NCBI GenBank assembly: GCA_027559495.1
Contig: JAMXSV010000008.1
Span: forward strand, 1,798,001 to 1,862,000
DNA: 64,000 nucleotides
From: Aurifilum marmelostoma
Lineage: Eukaryota; Ascomycota; Sordariomycetes; Diaporthales; Cryphonectriaceae
Direction: 5' to 3'
How positions within the stretch are numbered: position 1 is the first letter of the stretch; each line of letters begins with the position of its first letter. Position numbers and translations under genes: made by a program. Below the pieces are notes generated by a model. That model saw only the letters and a list, made by a program, of their open reading frames with translations, was not told the DNA's origin and searched no databases. Positions 20,729 to 31,390 of the stretch are shown piece after piece.

Positions 20729-23284
20729 ATGGCCGCCGTCATCTCTGCCCTGCTCGCCCTTGCGGCCGCACCAGTGACCGGTGCTCGCAACAGCAGCCCT
20801 GAGGCCATCTTCGGCCTCAAGACGCGTCAGGCCACCTGCGCGACCAATGTCCAGAGCTGCTCTACCGAGGCTGATCTCGCCACCACTTGCTGTGTGAACC
20901 GACCTGGTGGACAGCTCCTCCAGGTTCAGTTCTGGGACACTGATCCGTACGTTATTCCTGCATTGAGTCTACCCAGCCTGCCAAGCCTCCCCCCCCCCCT
21001 TTTTTTTTTAAAGAAAAAAATGAAAACAAAGAAAGTCCTGCATGAATGATCCGGCACTTGCCACTCAGTGACGACTTCAAAACTTTCTTGTTTTCCCTTT
21101 CATCAATGTCGGCACTCATACTAACTCCATAATAGCGTTGAAGGTTAGCTTTCTTGATGTCCTGGATGATTACCCTTTCACAGAACACCTCCACCCTGGA
21201 CAGCCTATCTAGCTTTACAGTCTTCCCCACTGCTGAAGTTGCATGGGAGAGTCGCTTGAGTCGTAGCAGATAATTAGTTCTAGATGGTCACAATGCTGAT
21301 CACATAACTATCCCCAGGCCCCGCCAACTCTTGGGGTATTCACGGTCTTTGGCCCGATGACTGCGATGGTGATTACTCCGAGGAGTGCGACACGTCTCGT
21401 GAGTACACGGACATCACTTCGCTGATCGAGGAGTACGGAAGCGCCGAACTGCTGGAGTTCATGGAAACCTACTGGAATAGCAACGACGAGACGAACGAGG
21501 AGTTCTGGGAGCACGAGTGGGCCGAGCACGGAACCTGCATCAGCACCCTGGACCCTTCTTGCTACACGGACTACGAGACTGGTATCGAGGCCGTCGACTT
21601 CTTCCAGATCGTCGTGAACCTGTTCCAGACTCTGGTATGTTTCCACTTGCGTCTTGAGCGCTGCTCTCCTGGCAACTTGGACAAATAGACCAGACTGTAC
21701 TGACCATCCTTCGTCCTAGAACACATACGAGGTAATTCCGCATGAGACGGTGCAATTCTACGACCAGCCTTGGACGAACATCGCGCACTGTTTGACCTAT
21801 ACTTGGCAATTATTCAGAATTTGGGCTGGATTTACCAGATTGACCTACTAACAAATGGCAATTCATAGACCCTCTACGCTGCTGGAATTGTTCCATCCAA
21901 CACAAAAACCTACACGCTGTCCGCGATCAACGCTGCGATCTCGGCCCAGTTCGGCCAAGACCCCGTCCTTCTCTGCGACGATGACACCATCTCGGAGATC
22001 TACTATGGTTTCTACGTCAACGGGCCCCTGGTGAACCAGGACTGGGTCCCTGCTGCTGTTGTTGGCGAGGACACGACTTGCCCTGACACGTCAGTTTTCT
22101 TTCTAGCAGATCTTCACTTTAGAATCCCGTAACTCCGACGGCATAGTAGAGAGGCCGTATGCTGACCTGTATAATTGATCATAGTGGCATCAAGTACCCC
22201 GTCAAGTCGGGTGCAACGACCACCGTGGCCACGACGAGTAAGTCCGAAATGTGACTGCGAGTTGTGTTTTGAGGCGTGGAACACTTTCTGTTGTGGGAGT
22301 CTACGAATCCGACCTGGGTCGCAACTACTACCCATCGTCGATGGTCGTTCCTCACCGGTGAGCTCGCAAGATCAGAAGAATATCTTTGACTTACACAAAT
22401 CTCTTACTAGCCCCCACCACCACCGCCACCTCAGTGCCGCTGCCAACATCTGGAACTGTATGTGTGCAGACTGATATATCCTTTCCTGGTATGATCCGAC
22501 TTGGCTCTGACTTGAGTGATAACAGGGTACCACTACCAGCGCTGCCACCACCAGCACGTCGTCGTCGACTAGCCGAAAGTAAGTTACACCTCTCTGTGTC
22601 TCGATCAGAGCTCCTGGACAGAACCCTAGAGACGCTGTGAAGAGCGGCCATATCAAACACTAGATCAAAAGCGTCTAACACCATGTCTCTCTCTCTTCAG
22701 GATCACCATTCCCGGCAAGACCGCCACCACCACTGCGACCGCGACGACAACCTCGTCCTCGAGCACTGCCACGGGCAGCACCGTCTCAGGCGATGGCTAC
22801 TGGTACGCGTACTACGACGGCGAGCAGACCGGCTGCCTGATCAGCGCGGGATACTGGTACACAACAGGCACATGCGCCACCTACGACGCCACCACCTCTG
22901 GTATGTTTGAGCCATTGTTGGATGGTCTGATTCGCTGCTTGCAGAGTACTAATAATGCATTTCAATTGCAGGTGATGGGTTCACCATGACCTCCTCCAAG
23001 GGCAACTGTGGCGTCAGTGATAACGAGCTTACCTGCGCGTCCGGCGTCACTGCGGCCAGCTTCACTGTGAGTTTTCTACCGAATCCCTTTGCAGCTGTTC
23101 TTCGCAGAACTTTTGAGCTGGAGGCTGACTGTGTGCATCACTCTGACAGGTCATCGATGGCTACCTTGCGTACGACGGTACCACGACTTTCTACTCCAAC
23201 GAAGTTCCCAGTGGTACTGATGAGGCCTATATCTGGACCGACTATGGCGACTATGAGGTAACTTTCCAGTGGGTCGCCAAGTAA
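20729..23284 (+). CDS. Secreted ribonuclease T2 with C-terminal accessory domain
   Basis: Ten exons: 20729-20946, 21318-21634, 21720-21731, 21869-22089, 22185-22237, 22411-22457, 22526-22578, 22701-22900, 22972-23066 and 23150-23284. Signal peptide (AAVISALLALAAAPVTGA), then the RNase T2 fold with both active-site blocks: SWGIHGLWPDDCDGDY (first His) and EEFWEHEWAEHGTC (second His, Glu). Exon 3 is a 12-bp microexon (NTYE). A Thr/Ser-rich linker (exons 5-8) leads to a C-terminal domain GDGYWYAYYDGEQTGC to TFQWVAK, as in fungal T2 RNases with a C-terminal extension. It cleaves single-stranded RNA to 2',3'-cyclic nucleotides, extracellular or vacuolar. Problem: exon 1 (donor GTACGT) and exon 2 (acceptor CCCCAG) do not join in frame; see findings. 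Confidence 0.85.
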
Positions 23285-24045
23285 GACGACAGGCTTTGTA
23301 CTTTAACCTCTTTCTTATAGGGGTTTATGAGCATTAGATACATTGAAGTCGGCCTGCCTGGGAGCGGAGTCTTTGGTGAACTGCGGCCCACGAAAATGAT
23401 AGGACGCAGGACGCAAGATGAGTACATATTTGCATAAGTGGTAGATACTTCGCATGAGAACATAACACATAAAGTTCTCCAATTCATTTCGATCCCTTAA
23501 ATTACACGTTTGTTTGGCCAGGTGACTATTTGTGGTCTTACTTTCGGCATTGTAACGTTGTGCCGGAGTGGGCACAAGGGCACAGGCGACTTATGGAGAA
23601 GACTCACCGCCTGATTTTCTTTATCCCCTCTTATTCGCGTGAAGACGGAATCCTGTACGCAACAGTCTGAATTTGATTATTTGGAAATCAATATGTTTGT
23701 GAATTCCAGCCCATTGAGGTAGTGTAGAGCAAGTAAAGGTTAAATTTAGTGACGTCAAGCTTTCCAGGCTTGCTGGTACAGTAGGCATTCTGGCGTTCCA
23801 GGCATGTCAGTGGCTAATTTAGGGGTTCTGAATAGCTGTTCAGCGCTAATGAACCACTGGGTGCCCCCTGTAGATGCGAGGGACCAGACCCTGAAATCTG
23901 GTGACATCACCACTCAGGCCCTCTCAGTAACTTTCACAACTCAAAGTCGAGGCCCGTCTACTTACTGAGCTCACCTCACAGTTTAGCTGTGGCATTGGGT
24001 TGTACTCCTTCATATCTTTTTACTCAATTTTGTCCCTCTATCTGT
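23285..24045. other. Intergenic
   Basis: 760 bp holding the 3' flank of the RNase gene and the promoter of the glycosylase gene. Only short frames; nothing further seen. Confidence 0.5.
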
Positions 24046-24060
24046 ATGATCCGCAACATC

Positions 24061-25206
24061 ATGGCTAGGAGTACTCGCGCAGCAGCCAGCACAGCACCCA
24101 CGAGATCAGTTCCACGCCGAGCAGTCCGAACAAAAGCCGAGGCGCAGGCCTCCTCACCGCGGATTAAAAATGAGCCACAAGAGCCACCAAGGACTATTCC
24201 TCGCAAGCGTGCAGCAACCAGGGCAGCTGAGAATGAGACTTCCAAGAGACCAAAGACAGAGACGGATGCCTCTCCATCTCCAGACAAGAAAGACGATTCC
24301 AGCAGGCACAAGGCAAAGGCCAAGGTGAAGAAGGAGGCCTTGAGCGCCGCCAGTGACCTGAAGGACAGGAAGCTCAAGGCCTACGCCGCCTACGCCAACG
24401 CGTCGCCCTTCCCAGACTTTGCCCATCCCACGCCCGAGGAGTGCAAGCTGGCACACAGGATCCTGGCCTCGCTCCACGGGGAGCGCAAGCGGCCCGAGCA
24501 GTTGGTGGCGCCCTCGAACCGCGCCGGGTGCGGCGACTCGCCGTCTGTGCTGGACGCCCTGGTGCGGACCATCCTGTCGCAGAACACGAGCGACAAGAAC
24601 AGCACCCGCGCCAAGCAGAGCATGGACAAGGCCTACGGGCGCAGCGACAAGTGGGACGCCATCGTCGAGGGCGGGCGCGAGAGGCTGCAGGAGGCCATCC
24701 GCTGCGGCGGGCTGAGCGCCGTCAAGAGCAAGGTCATCATCAGCATCCTGGAGCAGGTCCACGCGCGCTACGGCTGCTACAGCCTGGACCACCTGCACGA
24801 CGCGACGAGCGAGGAGGCCATGACCGAGATGCTGAGTTTCCAGGGCGTGGGGCCCAAGACGGCGAGCTGTGTGCTGCTGTTCTGCCTGCGCAGGGAGAGC
24901 TTTGCCGTCGACACACATGTGCACCGCATCACGGGCCTGTTGGGGTGGAGACCTGCAAAGGCGAGCAGGGACGAGACACATCAGCACCTGGACGCGAGGA
25001 TCCCGGATGAGGACAAGTTTGGGCTGCACATCCTGTTGGTTAACCACGGGAAGAAGTGTGATGAGTGCAAGGCCGGTGGGAAGAGTGTAGGGAACTGTGA
25101 GCTGAGAAAGGCGTTCAGGAAAGGCAAGCTGCAGGGCGAAGCTGGGCAGGACGTGAAGAAGGAAGAGGAGGAGGCCGCTGTCAAGGATGAGGAATATTCT
25201 GATTGA
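24061..25206 (+). CDS. HhH-GPD base-excision DNA glycosylase, endonuclease III-like
   Basis: Intronless, 381 residues from the ATG at 24061 (an in-frame ATG at 24046 adds five residues; one at 23989 is less likely). The first about 110 residues are Lys/Arg/Ser/Pro-rich, a probable nuclear, disordered region. The catalytic core then shows LVRTILSQNTSDKN, the helix-hairpin-helix LSFQGVGPKTASC and VDTHVHRITGLLGW. Lys266 and Asp284 have the same 18-residue spacing as catalytic K120 and D138 of E. coli Nth, predicting a bifunctional glycosylase/AP lyase acting on oxidised or damaged bases. After NHGKK only three Cys are placed (C-x2-C-x8-C), so a standard Nth 4Fe-4S cluster (C-x6-C-x2-C-x5-C) is not evident. 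It ends 97 bp from the convergent monooxygenase gene. Confidence 0.9.
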   Translation: MARSTRAAASTAPTRSVPRRAVRTKAEAQASSPRIKNEPQEPPRTIPRKRAATRAAENETSKRPKTETDASPSPDKKDDSSRHKAKAKVKKEALSAASDLKDRKLKAYAAYANASPFPDFAHPTPEECKLAHRILASLHGERKRPEQLVAPSNRAGCGDSPSVLDALVRTILSQNTSDKNSTRAKQSMDKAYGRSDKWDAIVEGGRERLQEAIRCGGLSAVKSKVIISILEQVHARYGCYSLDHLHDATSEEAMTEMLSFQGVGPKTASCVLLFCLRRESFAVDTHVHRITGLLGWRPAKASRDETHQHLDARIPDEDKFGLHILLVNHGKKCDECKAGGKSVGNCELRKAFRKGKLQGEAGQDVKKEEEEAAVKDEEYSD

Positions 25207-25303
25207 AGAGCCACTCTGCCTACTATTCAGATTAAAACAAGAAAAGATCTCGAACGTCCGTCCGTCCGTCCTTCTGACAGCACATTTCGCACATTGCTTC
25301 GGC

Positions 25304-26724
25304 TCACAGACCTGCTTCTTCCATCTGCTTGGCATACAAAGAATCAATATCTTCGTCCCAGATCCATTTCATCCGACTCTGCAATCTCTCAGCCACGATC
25401 GGCTCAGCCTCCTCAAAGGATAAGTCGATCAGATCCGGCGACTCGAACTCGTACAGCTCACCCGCCTGCCGGCTCGTGGTCACCACCTTCTGCGCCCTGG
25501 GCAGCCGGATCCGCTGGTACAGATCCATCCATTCCCCCAGCGGCACCTTGCAACCACGGGACATCCAGTCCGCAAGCGCCTTGGAGAGTATGTATCCGTC
25601 CTCGACCGCCTGCCCTGCTCCAGCACCCTGATGCGGCGTGGTCGCGTGGCACGCGTCGCCCACCAATACGACCTTGCCCTCGAGGAAGTGCCACCTGGGA
25701 ACCGGCTCATGGTCATTGATCCTCCATTTCGAAGGCCTCTCGGGCATCAGACGGATCACCTTCTGGACCGTCTCCTCGCAGTCCCTGAAGTCCTCCTCGA
25801 GCTCGCTCCGGTCGCACGTGCTCGTCCAGCTCTCCCGCAGGTCCGGGATCTCATCCTCGCGCTTCGAGATGAAGGCGACCACGTTGAGCGCCTTGGTCCT
25901 GCTGATGGGGAACACCAGAAAGTGCTTGTGGCGCGCCAGCCAGATCACCCCGTAGTTGATCCCGCCAGAAGATGACCGTCCCGGCCACGTGTCGTGGGGC
26001 AGCTGGGAGATGGGCACAACGCCGCGGTAGGCAATCTTGCCGCTGTACAGGGCCTTGCCTGTGATGAACTGCCTGCGGACTTCGGAGTGGATGCCGTCGC
26101 TGCCGATGAGGAGGTCTGCCTCGGCAGTGGTGCCGTCAGTGAAGGTGATGAGGACGCTGTTGTTGTCTAGGTCCTGTATAGCTCCTTGCGGGGTATTAGC
26201 CATGCAGTGTCGAGTGAGGAAAATAGTAAAAAACAACTGTTGCTCGGAGACACTACGGCACATGCCTTGCAAGAAGTGAATCTTTTCTTAGTATGCAACC
26301 TAGCCACGCCCCTTTCTCTGATCTTCCTCAGCAGGATCTCGAGGAATTCACTCCGCGCCATCGAGGTCGGCCGGACCGGATCATCTTCACCCCCTCTCGC
26401 AGGAGTATCCACATGCGTGATCCGCCTGCCGTTATCCCACCTCACAAAGGTGAACCAGCTATTGTCCGGGCGGCCCTGGATCGAGTTCATGGCCTCGCCG
26501 ACTCCAGGTATCGCGTGCAGCAGCTTGGCAGCGTTGATGCCCAGACCGATGCCCGCGCCGATCTCGCGGTACTCGGATGCTTGTTCGTACACATCAATGG
26601 AAATGGGGTGCGGATCGGTCGGGACAGTGCGACAGAAATGGTCGAGGAAGAGAGCGGTTGTGAGACCGCCTATGGCACCGCCCACGATGGCGATGCGGAA
26701 GGGGGCCTGCGGTGAGGTGCTCAT
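25304..26724 (-). CDS. FAD-dependent monooxygenase (salicylate hydroxylase-like)
   Basis: Two exons, 26266-26724 and 25304-26173, joined in phase 0 across a 92-bp intron that begins GCATGT and ends TACAG, giving 442 residues. Flavoprotein aromatic hydroxylase fold: Rossmann GxGxxG variant IAIVGGAIGG at residues 11-20, SMARSEFLEIL, the DG motif LLIGSDGIHSEVR at about 174-186, and the FAD-binding GD motif GDACHATTPHQGAG at about 325-338. Such enzymes hydroxylate small aromatics using NAD(P)H and O2; fungal relatives include salicylate 1-hydroxylase and secondary-metabolite tailoring enzymes, so the substrate is open. No signal peptide. It is convergent with the DNA glycosylase gene; no aromatic-degradation partner lies beside it, the intradiol dioxygenase being about 28 kb away. 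Confidence 0.9.
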
Positions 26725-27905
26725 TGATGGCGGTTCTTAGTTCGCTCTGTGGATACTTTGGATACACCTAATGCATCTGTCTCAAATGCATTCCGATCGG
26801 ATCTAATAGGCTACGGAGCTCGGGTTCTTTTCAGGTTCCGAGAATTGTAGGCAATGTGAGTGGCCTGGATGTTCACGATGATAGATGGCATCGTAGAGGC
26901 TTAGCAGAAGCATCAATACTGACGGGACTAATCAATAGTAGAGAACCATTACCCCACATGCGGACCAGCTGATGTCAGGCTGCACAGCGATTGCGTTCTG
27001 TGCTAGACTAGGAAATTCAACCCGATAATGCTGATTTAGGAACTTTCCCAACCATCCCTGATCATGTATGGTTGATATCGGGCCCTCGATTATTTGCATC
27101 AGACGATTACATTCATAGCCCTAAATTGAACTGGGAATCAGCGTATGTCAACCTTTTCTTTCTCTAGCAGAGACGAGCAAGAGATACCTAGGTCGGAGAT
27201 GTTGTTGTGAAGACTACCTAATACAAGTATAAACGCTGGTGATGCGGCCCCGCAGATTTTAGTCCGACTCTGCAGTCTTTCGCCCTGTCGCGTGTGCTTT
27301 CCGTAATCGTATCATTAATTAAACTAGCTGTCCATATATCCTGGAGTCACGCAATTCAGAGATGCTGTACGCCTGCGCCGTTCCGGACAATACTACGTTC
27401 CCGTCGTTCTGATAGTCTAGATGATACTGTATACCCCTATGGAGCTTCGGCAACAACCTTGACACGTCGAGTCATGAATTATTGAATTACCGTAGTAGCA
27501 TGCAGTCTGGTGTCGAAATTCCCCCAGGACACAGGATCGACGACTCCTCACCTCGCCAAGAGAGTATGGCATTCGGCATTCGGCAAGTTCGGAGAGGTGA
27601 AAAGAACAAACGATACCCTGCAGTATGGCAAAGTTGGAGATGGACTCTTGGAGACATGGAGGGAGCGACCATACAGAATAGTCATTCGTGGATCGATCTC
27701 AGGAATTACCTTTCATAGCTGAGGGGTTCCCAAACCTTCTTCTCCTGTCATTTAAGACGTGACCCCTTCCCTGCAGGATGAGGGGGTTTTCTTCTCGTGC
27801 ACCGACGATGCCCACTGTCCTCCTCAGTTCTGTGTAATTATATCCTCTCAAGTTCAGTTTCCAACACAAAAAAAAAGTCAAGAAAAGGAAGAATAACGAT
27901 CGAAA
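26725..27905. other. Divergent intergenic region (monooxygenase / GFA-like gene)
   Basis: About 1.2 kb containing the promoters of both flanking genes. An A-run of nine with purine-rich sequence directly precedes the ATG at 27906. Two overlapping short plus frames around 27482-27722 have no features. Nothing else seen. Confidence 0.5.
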
Positions 27906-28469
27906 ATGGCGCCCTCTCTCCATCCACTCATTGACAACGGCCTGACCAAGGGCAGCCCCGATTTCGCCGGCGGCAAGATCTACTGCAAATGCTCCAGCAC
28001 CCCCGTGGAGGTCACTCTCTCCTCCAACGTCGCCCACAACCACGCCTGCGGGTGCAGCAAATGCTGGAAGCCCCAGGGCGCCCTCTTCAGCATCGTGGGC
28101 GTCGTCCCGCGAGACAAGGTCCAGGTCACCGCCGGACAAGACAAACTGCACATCGTGGACGAGGCCGCCGTCATCCAGCGCAATGCCTGCAAGGTGTGCG
28201 GGGTGCACATGTTCGGCCGCATCGAGGCGGACCACCCGTTCAAGGGGCTCGACTTTGTGCATGCTGAGCTCTCCAGGGAGAAAGGATGGCAGGAGCCGCA
28301 GTTTGCGGCGTTTGTGAGTTCTATTATCGAGCAGGGGTTTGATCCTAACAAGATGGACGAGGTGCGTGGTACTCTGCAGGCGAAGGGGCTGCCGACCTAC
28401 GATACGCTGTCGCCGCCGCTGATGGATCTCATTGCGACGTGGACGGCCAAGAAGGCTGGGAAGCTTTGA
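27906..28469 (+). CDS. GFA-domain protein (S-(hydroxymethyl)glutathione synthase-like)
   Basis: Intronless, 187 residues, no signal peptide. Zinc-binding cysteines of the Mss4/GFA fold are all visible: C27-x-C29, C48-G-C50-x2-C53 in the HACGCSKCWKPQG block, and C95-x2-C98 in NACKVCGVHMFGR. The family prototype promotes condensation of formaldehyde with glutathione before glutathione-dependent formaldehyde dehydrogenase. The layout (GKIYCKC early, ADHPFKGLDFVH, C-terminal MDLIATW) matches fungal Gfa proteins of about 190 residues. Many GFA-fold proteins have unproven substrates, so the enzymatic role is tentative. Confidence 0.9.
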   Translation: MAPSLHPLIDNGLTKGSPDFAGGKIYCKCSSTPVEVTLSSNVAHNHACGCSKCWKPQGALFSIVGVVPRDKVQVTAGQDKLHIVDEAAVIQRNACKVCGVHMFGRIEADHPFKGLDFVHAELSREKGWQEPQFAAFVSSIIEQGFDPNKMDEVRGTLQAKGLPTYDTLSPPLMDLIATWTAKKAGKL

Positions 28470-28921
28470 TTACATGATGAGTATAGTCTTAGTATAGTCT
28501 TGCAATAGGTTGGTCCAATGTTCAGGAGGTTGTCGAAGGGTTATTTATAATGAGAAATGTGGCCTCAAAAGCTGCCCTACTTTTATCAAATACAAGTTAT
28601 ACACACTCCACCTGTTATTGCTATTGAATAAATTATAACTCTACTCACTATCTACTGAAGCTTTTCATATGGGCTGGCAAGCAGATACCGTCCTTACGTA
28701 TTCTCCTTTGACATGGCAGGTAGTGTTCGTGTGATTCCATTGTGATATAAAAGTTGAGCTGCGACACGTTAGCCTTCCGGTTGCTCCTTGGGCCAACACG
28801 CGGTCCGTCAGAGCTCTGAATATGACTGTGACTACGTATGCCTGACCCCTCACTTTACATCTCGTCAAAAAGGTCGATTAGTAGAAAACAGCAATTCTGA
28901 TGACATGGTTATGACCCATAC
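28470..28921. other. Convergent intergenic, AT-richer
   Basis: 450 bp between convergent genes; AT-rich 3' flanks. No gene seen. Confidence 0.5.
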
Positions 28922-29896
28922 TCATGTTCTCTGCGTGAGCGACATCCAGAAGTCCAAGTCACCCTGCGAAGTTTCCAATTCCTCTTGTCGTCGCAAAGAT
29001 AATTCCCGAAGTTCTGCATCTTCACTCCTCCCGCGGACGTGCTCCTCCTCTACTAAGACAGTCTGCGGCTCAGCCGCTGCCGCTGGTGGTTCCGCACCAC
29101 CGATGAGGGCTATGAAGAAACTGATGTCTTCTTTCACAACAGATATGGTTTCCCGATGGTTATATGGCACTGGCCGTGGCCTCTCGAACCTCAGACTTTC
29201 AGCAGTCTTCATCGTGAAGGCATTTGCGGCCGGTATCGTCATGTTTGGTAGGTCTTCATCGTAGACATGAAGGTCATGATTTGAATGTGTATCTTGGCAC
29301 TCTTTCCCGTCGACAATATCCTGTGATTCATGGGTAATCCAATCTGGAGAATATCCGGTACGCTCCACCATATAAAGGGCCCGCGGTGCGAATGAACTCT
29401 GTGTCTCTGTTTGTACAGTCTCTCCATCTTGGAAGAGGGTCGAAGGTCGGCTATCATCTGTCGTCAAGGGCATCCAAATCGAATAACCAGGGTTGTAACT
29501 GATATGGACAGTTACCCTTGGATCTTCCATGTTGTTGCGTATTTTTCTAGGTTCGATTCGGGCCCGGTTCAGAAGTTCACGCGGTCGAGGTGGTACTCGC
29601 GCGAAAGGCTGAGGTTCAAGTTGGGCTTTTCGTGGATTGTGTAACTGAAAGTTCTCATCGAACTCGCACGCCATCCTCCACGAGTTTCTATGCGCTTCCT
29701 TCGGTGGCCTGAGCTCCGTGTATATAGACCGAGGCGGTGTCATGTTCCGGGTTGGTAACATTTGTTGAGAGGCAGCAGGGACAGCGGTGTTGACACGGCG
29801 TGAGTCCTGTCGTGCGTCTTGCTGCATGGGTTGTGCAGCTTTTGTTGGTGGCGGCCGAGACTGCGGTATGAAATTCAGGGGAGCCGAAATATCCAT
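28922..29896 (-). CDS. Hypothetical disordered protein, 324 aa
   Basis: A single uninterrupted frame with ATG at 29896. The N-terminal 120 residues are Pro/Gln/Arg-rich (FIPQSRPPPTKAAQPMQQ). The middle is mixed and acidic, with HISYNPGYSIWMPLTTDD and YMVERTGYSPDW. The end carries an Ala/Pro stretch (GGAEPPAAAAEPQ) and a charged, possibly coiled-coil tail (EDAELRELSLRRQEELE). No signal peptide, membrane segment or domain that I recognise. It is the last gene before the AT-rich island, about 600 bp from its edge. It could be a lineage-specific protein; a spliced model cannot be excluded. Confidence 0.6.
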   Translation of the reverse strand: MDISAPLNFIPQSRPPPTKAAQPMQQDARQDSRRVNTAVPAASQQMLPTRNMTPPRSIYTELRPPKEAHRNSWRMACEFDENFQLHNPRKAQLEPQPFARVPPRPRELLNRARIEPRKIRNNMEDPRVTVHISYNPGYSIWMPLTTDDSRPSTLFQDGETVQTETQSSFAPRALYMVERTGYSPDWITHESQDIVDGKECQDTHSNHDLHVYDEDLPNMTIPAANAFTMKTAESLRFERPRPVPYNHRETISVVKEDISFFIALIGGAEPPAAAAEPQTVLVEEEHVRGRSEDAELRELSLRRQEELETSQGDLDFWMSLTQRT

Positions 29897-30505
29897 GATG
29901 AACTTCCGTCATAGAAAGGGAAATGTCGGTATAAACACCTCCCTCCTTCACGGGTGGCATCCATCCGGTCTCGCGATGCATAGGGCGCCAGGGTCGTTTA
30001 TATGTTCCCACGGTCTTTTTGAGTGAAAGACTATGCTAGTGCTTACAATTTCTTTTCTTGTTCGTCCCATCTTCAAAGAGAAACATTCTGGTCAGCACCC
30101 ACGGATCAGAACTGCGAGACCATCTCTGGATTCCTCTCTGGGTTCGCGTTGAGTGTTTTAGCGGGCTTATAGGCCTCAGGAGCCGCCTATGTGTTTCACA
30201 TGATGGGACGAGCGATCAGCGACGAGACCTTCACTTTATTGTACCTGCACCGTGGCTTATTTTGAGAAATGGATGGACACTTCGCCAGAATGGAGAGCCC
30301 GGGACACAGATATAATTTACATGCATGATGGGCTCTAGAAATCGTGTTGATTTTGTTGGAATTCTCCAATGCAGTAAATCTAAGTTTTGTCCGCCTGTAT
30401 TGACCTCAATTCAACATCTTATCTTAAAAATACTATTTCGATGAGGAATCTGATGATCAGGCCATATGCGCCGGTGTCATAGCACTGCAATCGTCCGAGA
30501 GAGGG
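29897..30505. other. Flank between the last left-arm gene and the repeat island
   Basis: Normal-composition DNA up to the target-site duplication at 30506-30510. Short frames only. AT content stays ordinary until base 30511, so the composition change coincides with the transposon boundary. Confidence 0.55.
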
Positions 30506-30510
30506 ACTTA

Positions 30511-30728
30511 TGTTATAAAAGAGTGACTATAAAGCTTGATTCCCTCTATCTAGGCTATCTAGAGGTTGAAGAGGAGGTTTATTTATCTTTGAATAATTGT
30601 GAAAAGGCCTTAATTAGTTGAGGAATAAATCCCTTAGTCTGTATGCATTAAACGCCTTCTAATGCCCTTATCGTTTAGAGAGAGCAATAATTATAATAAT
30701 CATAAAGATTATGCCTTATTTATTAATA
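30511..30728 (-). repeat. Copia 3' LTR (left edge of island)
   Basis: 218-bp LTR matching 51471-51687. Its first about 110 bp keep the G/C state where the other copy has A/T; its last about 90 bp are heavily mutated (all C-to-T or G-to-A relative to the right copy). Confidence 0.93.
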
Positions 30729-31162
30729 TACCTCTATAAAGTGCTATTTCTTTATATTATCTAGCTAAATAGTCTAGCATTATTACTTTTCTATTAGTAT
30801 TTTATATTAGCTTTATTCTTTTTAGCATTGCTGCTTAGCAATAGCTATTTAAAAGCTTTATTAAGCTATTAGCTAATTAATCTTTAGTAGGCACTTACTT
30901 AATAAGAATTTGCCCTGCTAATATTTTATTGCATATAAAGTATTCTTCTAAGGGAATATACTTTATTTGCTAATAGAATTTAGGGTTTTTTATTAGCTTA
31001 ATAGCGCCTTAATTATTGCATTTAATTATAAAAACTAATAAAATCCTTAGTTTAATAAGAAAGTTTCTAATTTAAAGCCTTATCTATATTTTCTTATAGA
31101 TAGTATAATATTTAGCCTTTATTATTAAGGTTATTATATAATCTATTTATTTAGAATGCTAT
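30729..31162 (-). pseudogene. Copia RNase H C-terminal remnant
   Basis: 434 bp of AT-rich copia internal sequence between the left LTR and the gypsy insertion. By position it is the 3' end of pol (end of RNase H) plus the polypurine tract region. It is too mutated for a motif-level call on its own. Confidence 0.6.
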
Positions 31163-31167
31163 GCTAT

Positions 31168-31390
31168 TATAAAAGGCCTAGCTAAGGGATATGCATTTAA
31201 TTAGGGGTCTATTACTATGAATATTCTAGCTTAGGGAGTAATAGAAGAAAGATAAGGAATTTTCCACCTGCAAGCAGCTAAAAAGCTACTCTATAGGTAT
31301 AGTGTAGCATGCGTATTATATAGCGCGTTGTATAGCATTCCTAGCTTCGGTAGCTGCTAAAGCCTCTATATATAGCCTTAGCCTATAATA
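31168..31390 (-). repeat. Gypsy copy 1, 3' LTR
   Basis: 223 bp; the same family as LTRs at 37953, 45753 and 46971. It shares the core block with TAGCTGCT/AAGCTAGG and GCGCG motifs, mutated by transitions. Confidence 0.93.

Noticed and set aside
24154..25347. 397-residue minus frame over the DNA glycosylase
   Set aside because: Antisense of conserved HhH-GPD sequence; no features of its own.
10932..29896. Secondary-metabolite cluster (MFS, SDR, monooxygenase, acetyltransferase in one window)
   Set aside because: No backbone enzyme (PKS, NRPS, terpene cyclase, DMATS) is present and the tailoring-type genes are widely separated by housekeeping or secreted enzymes.
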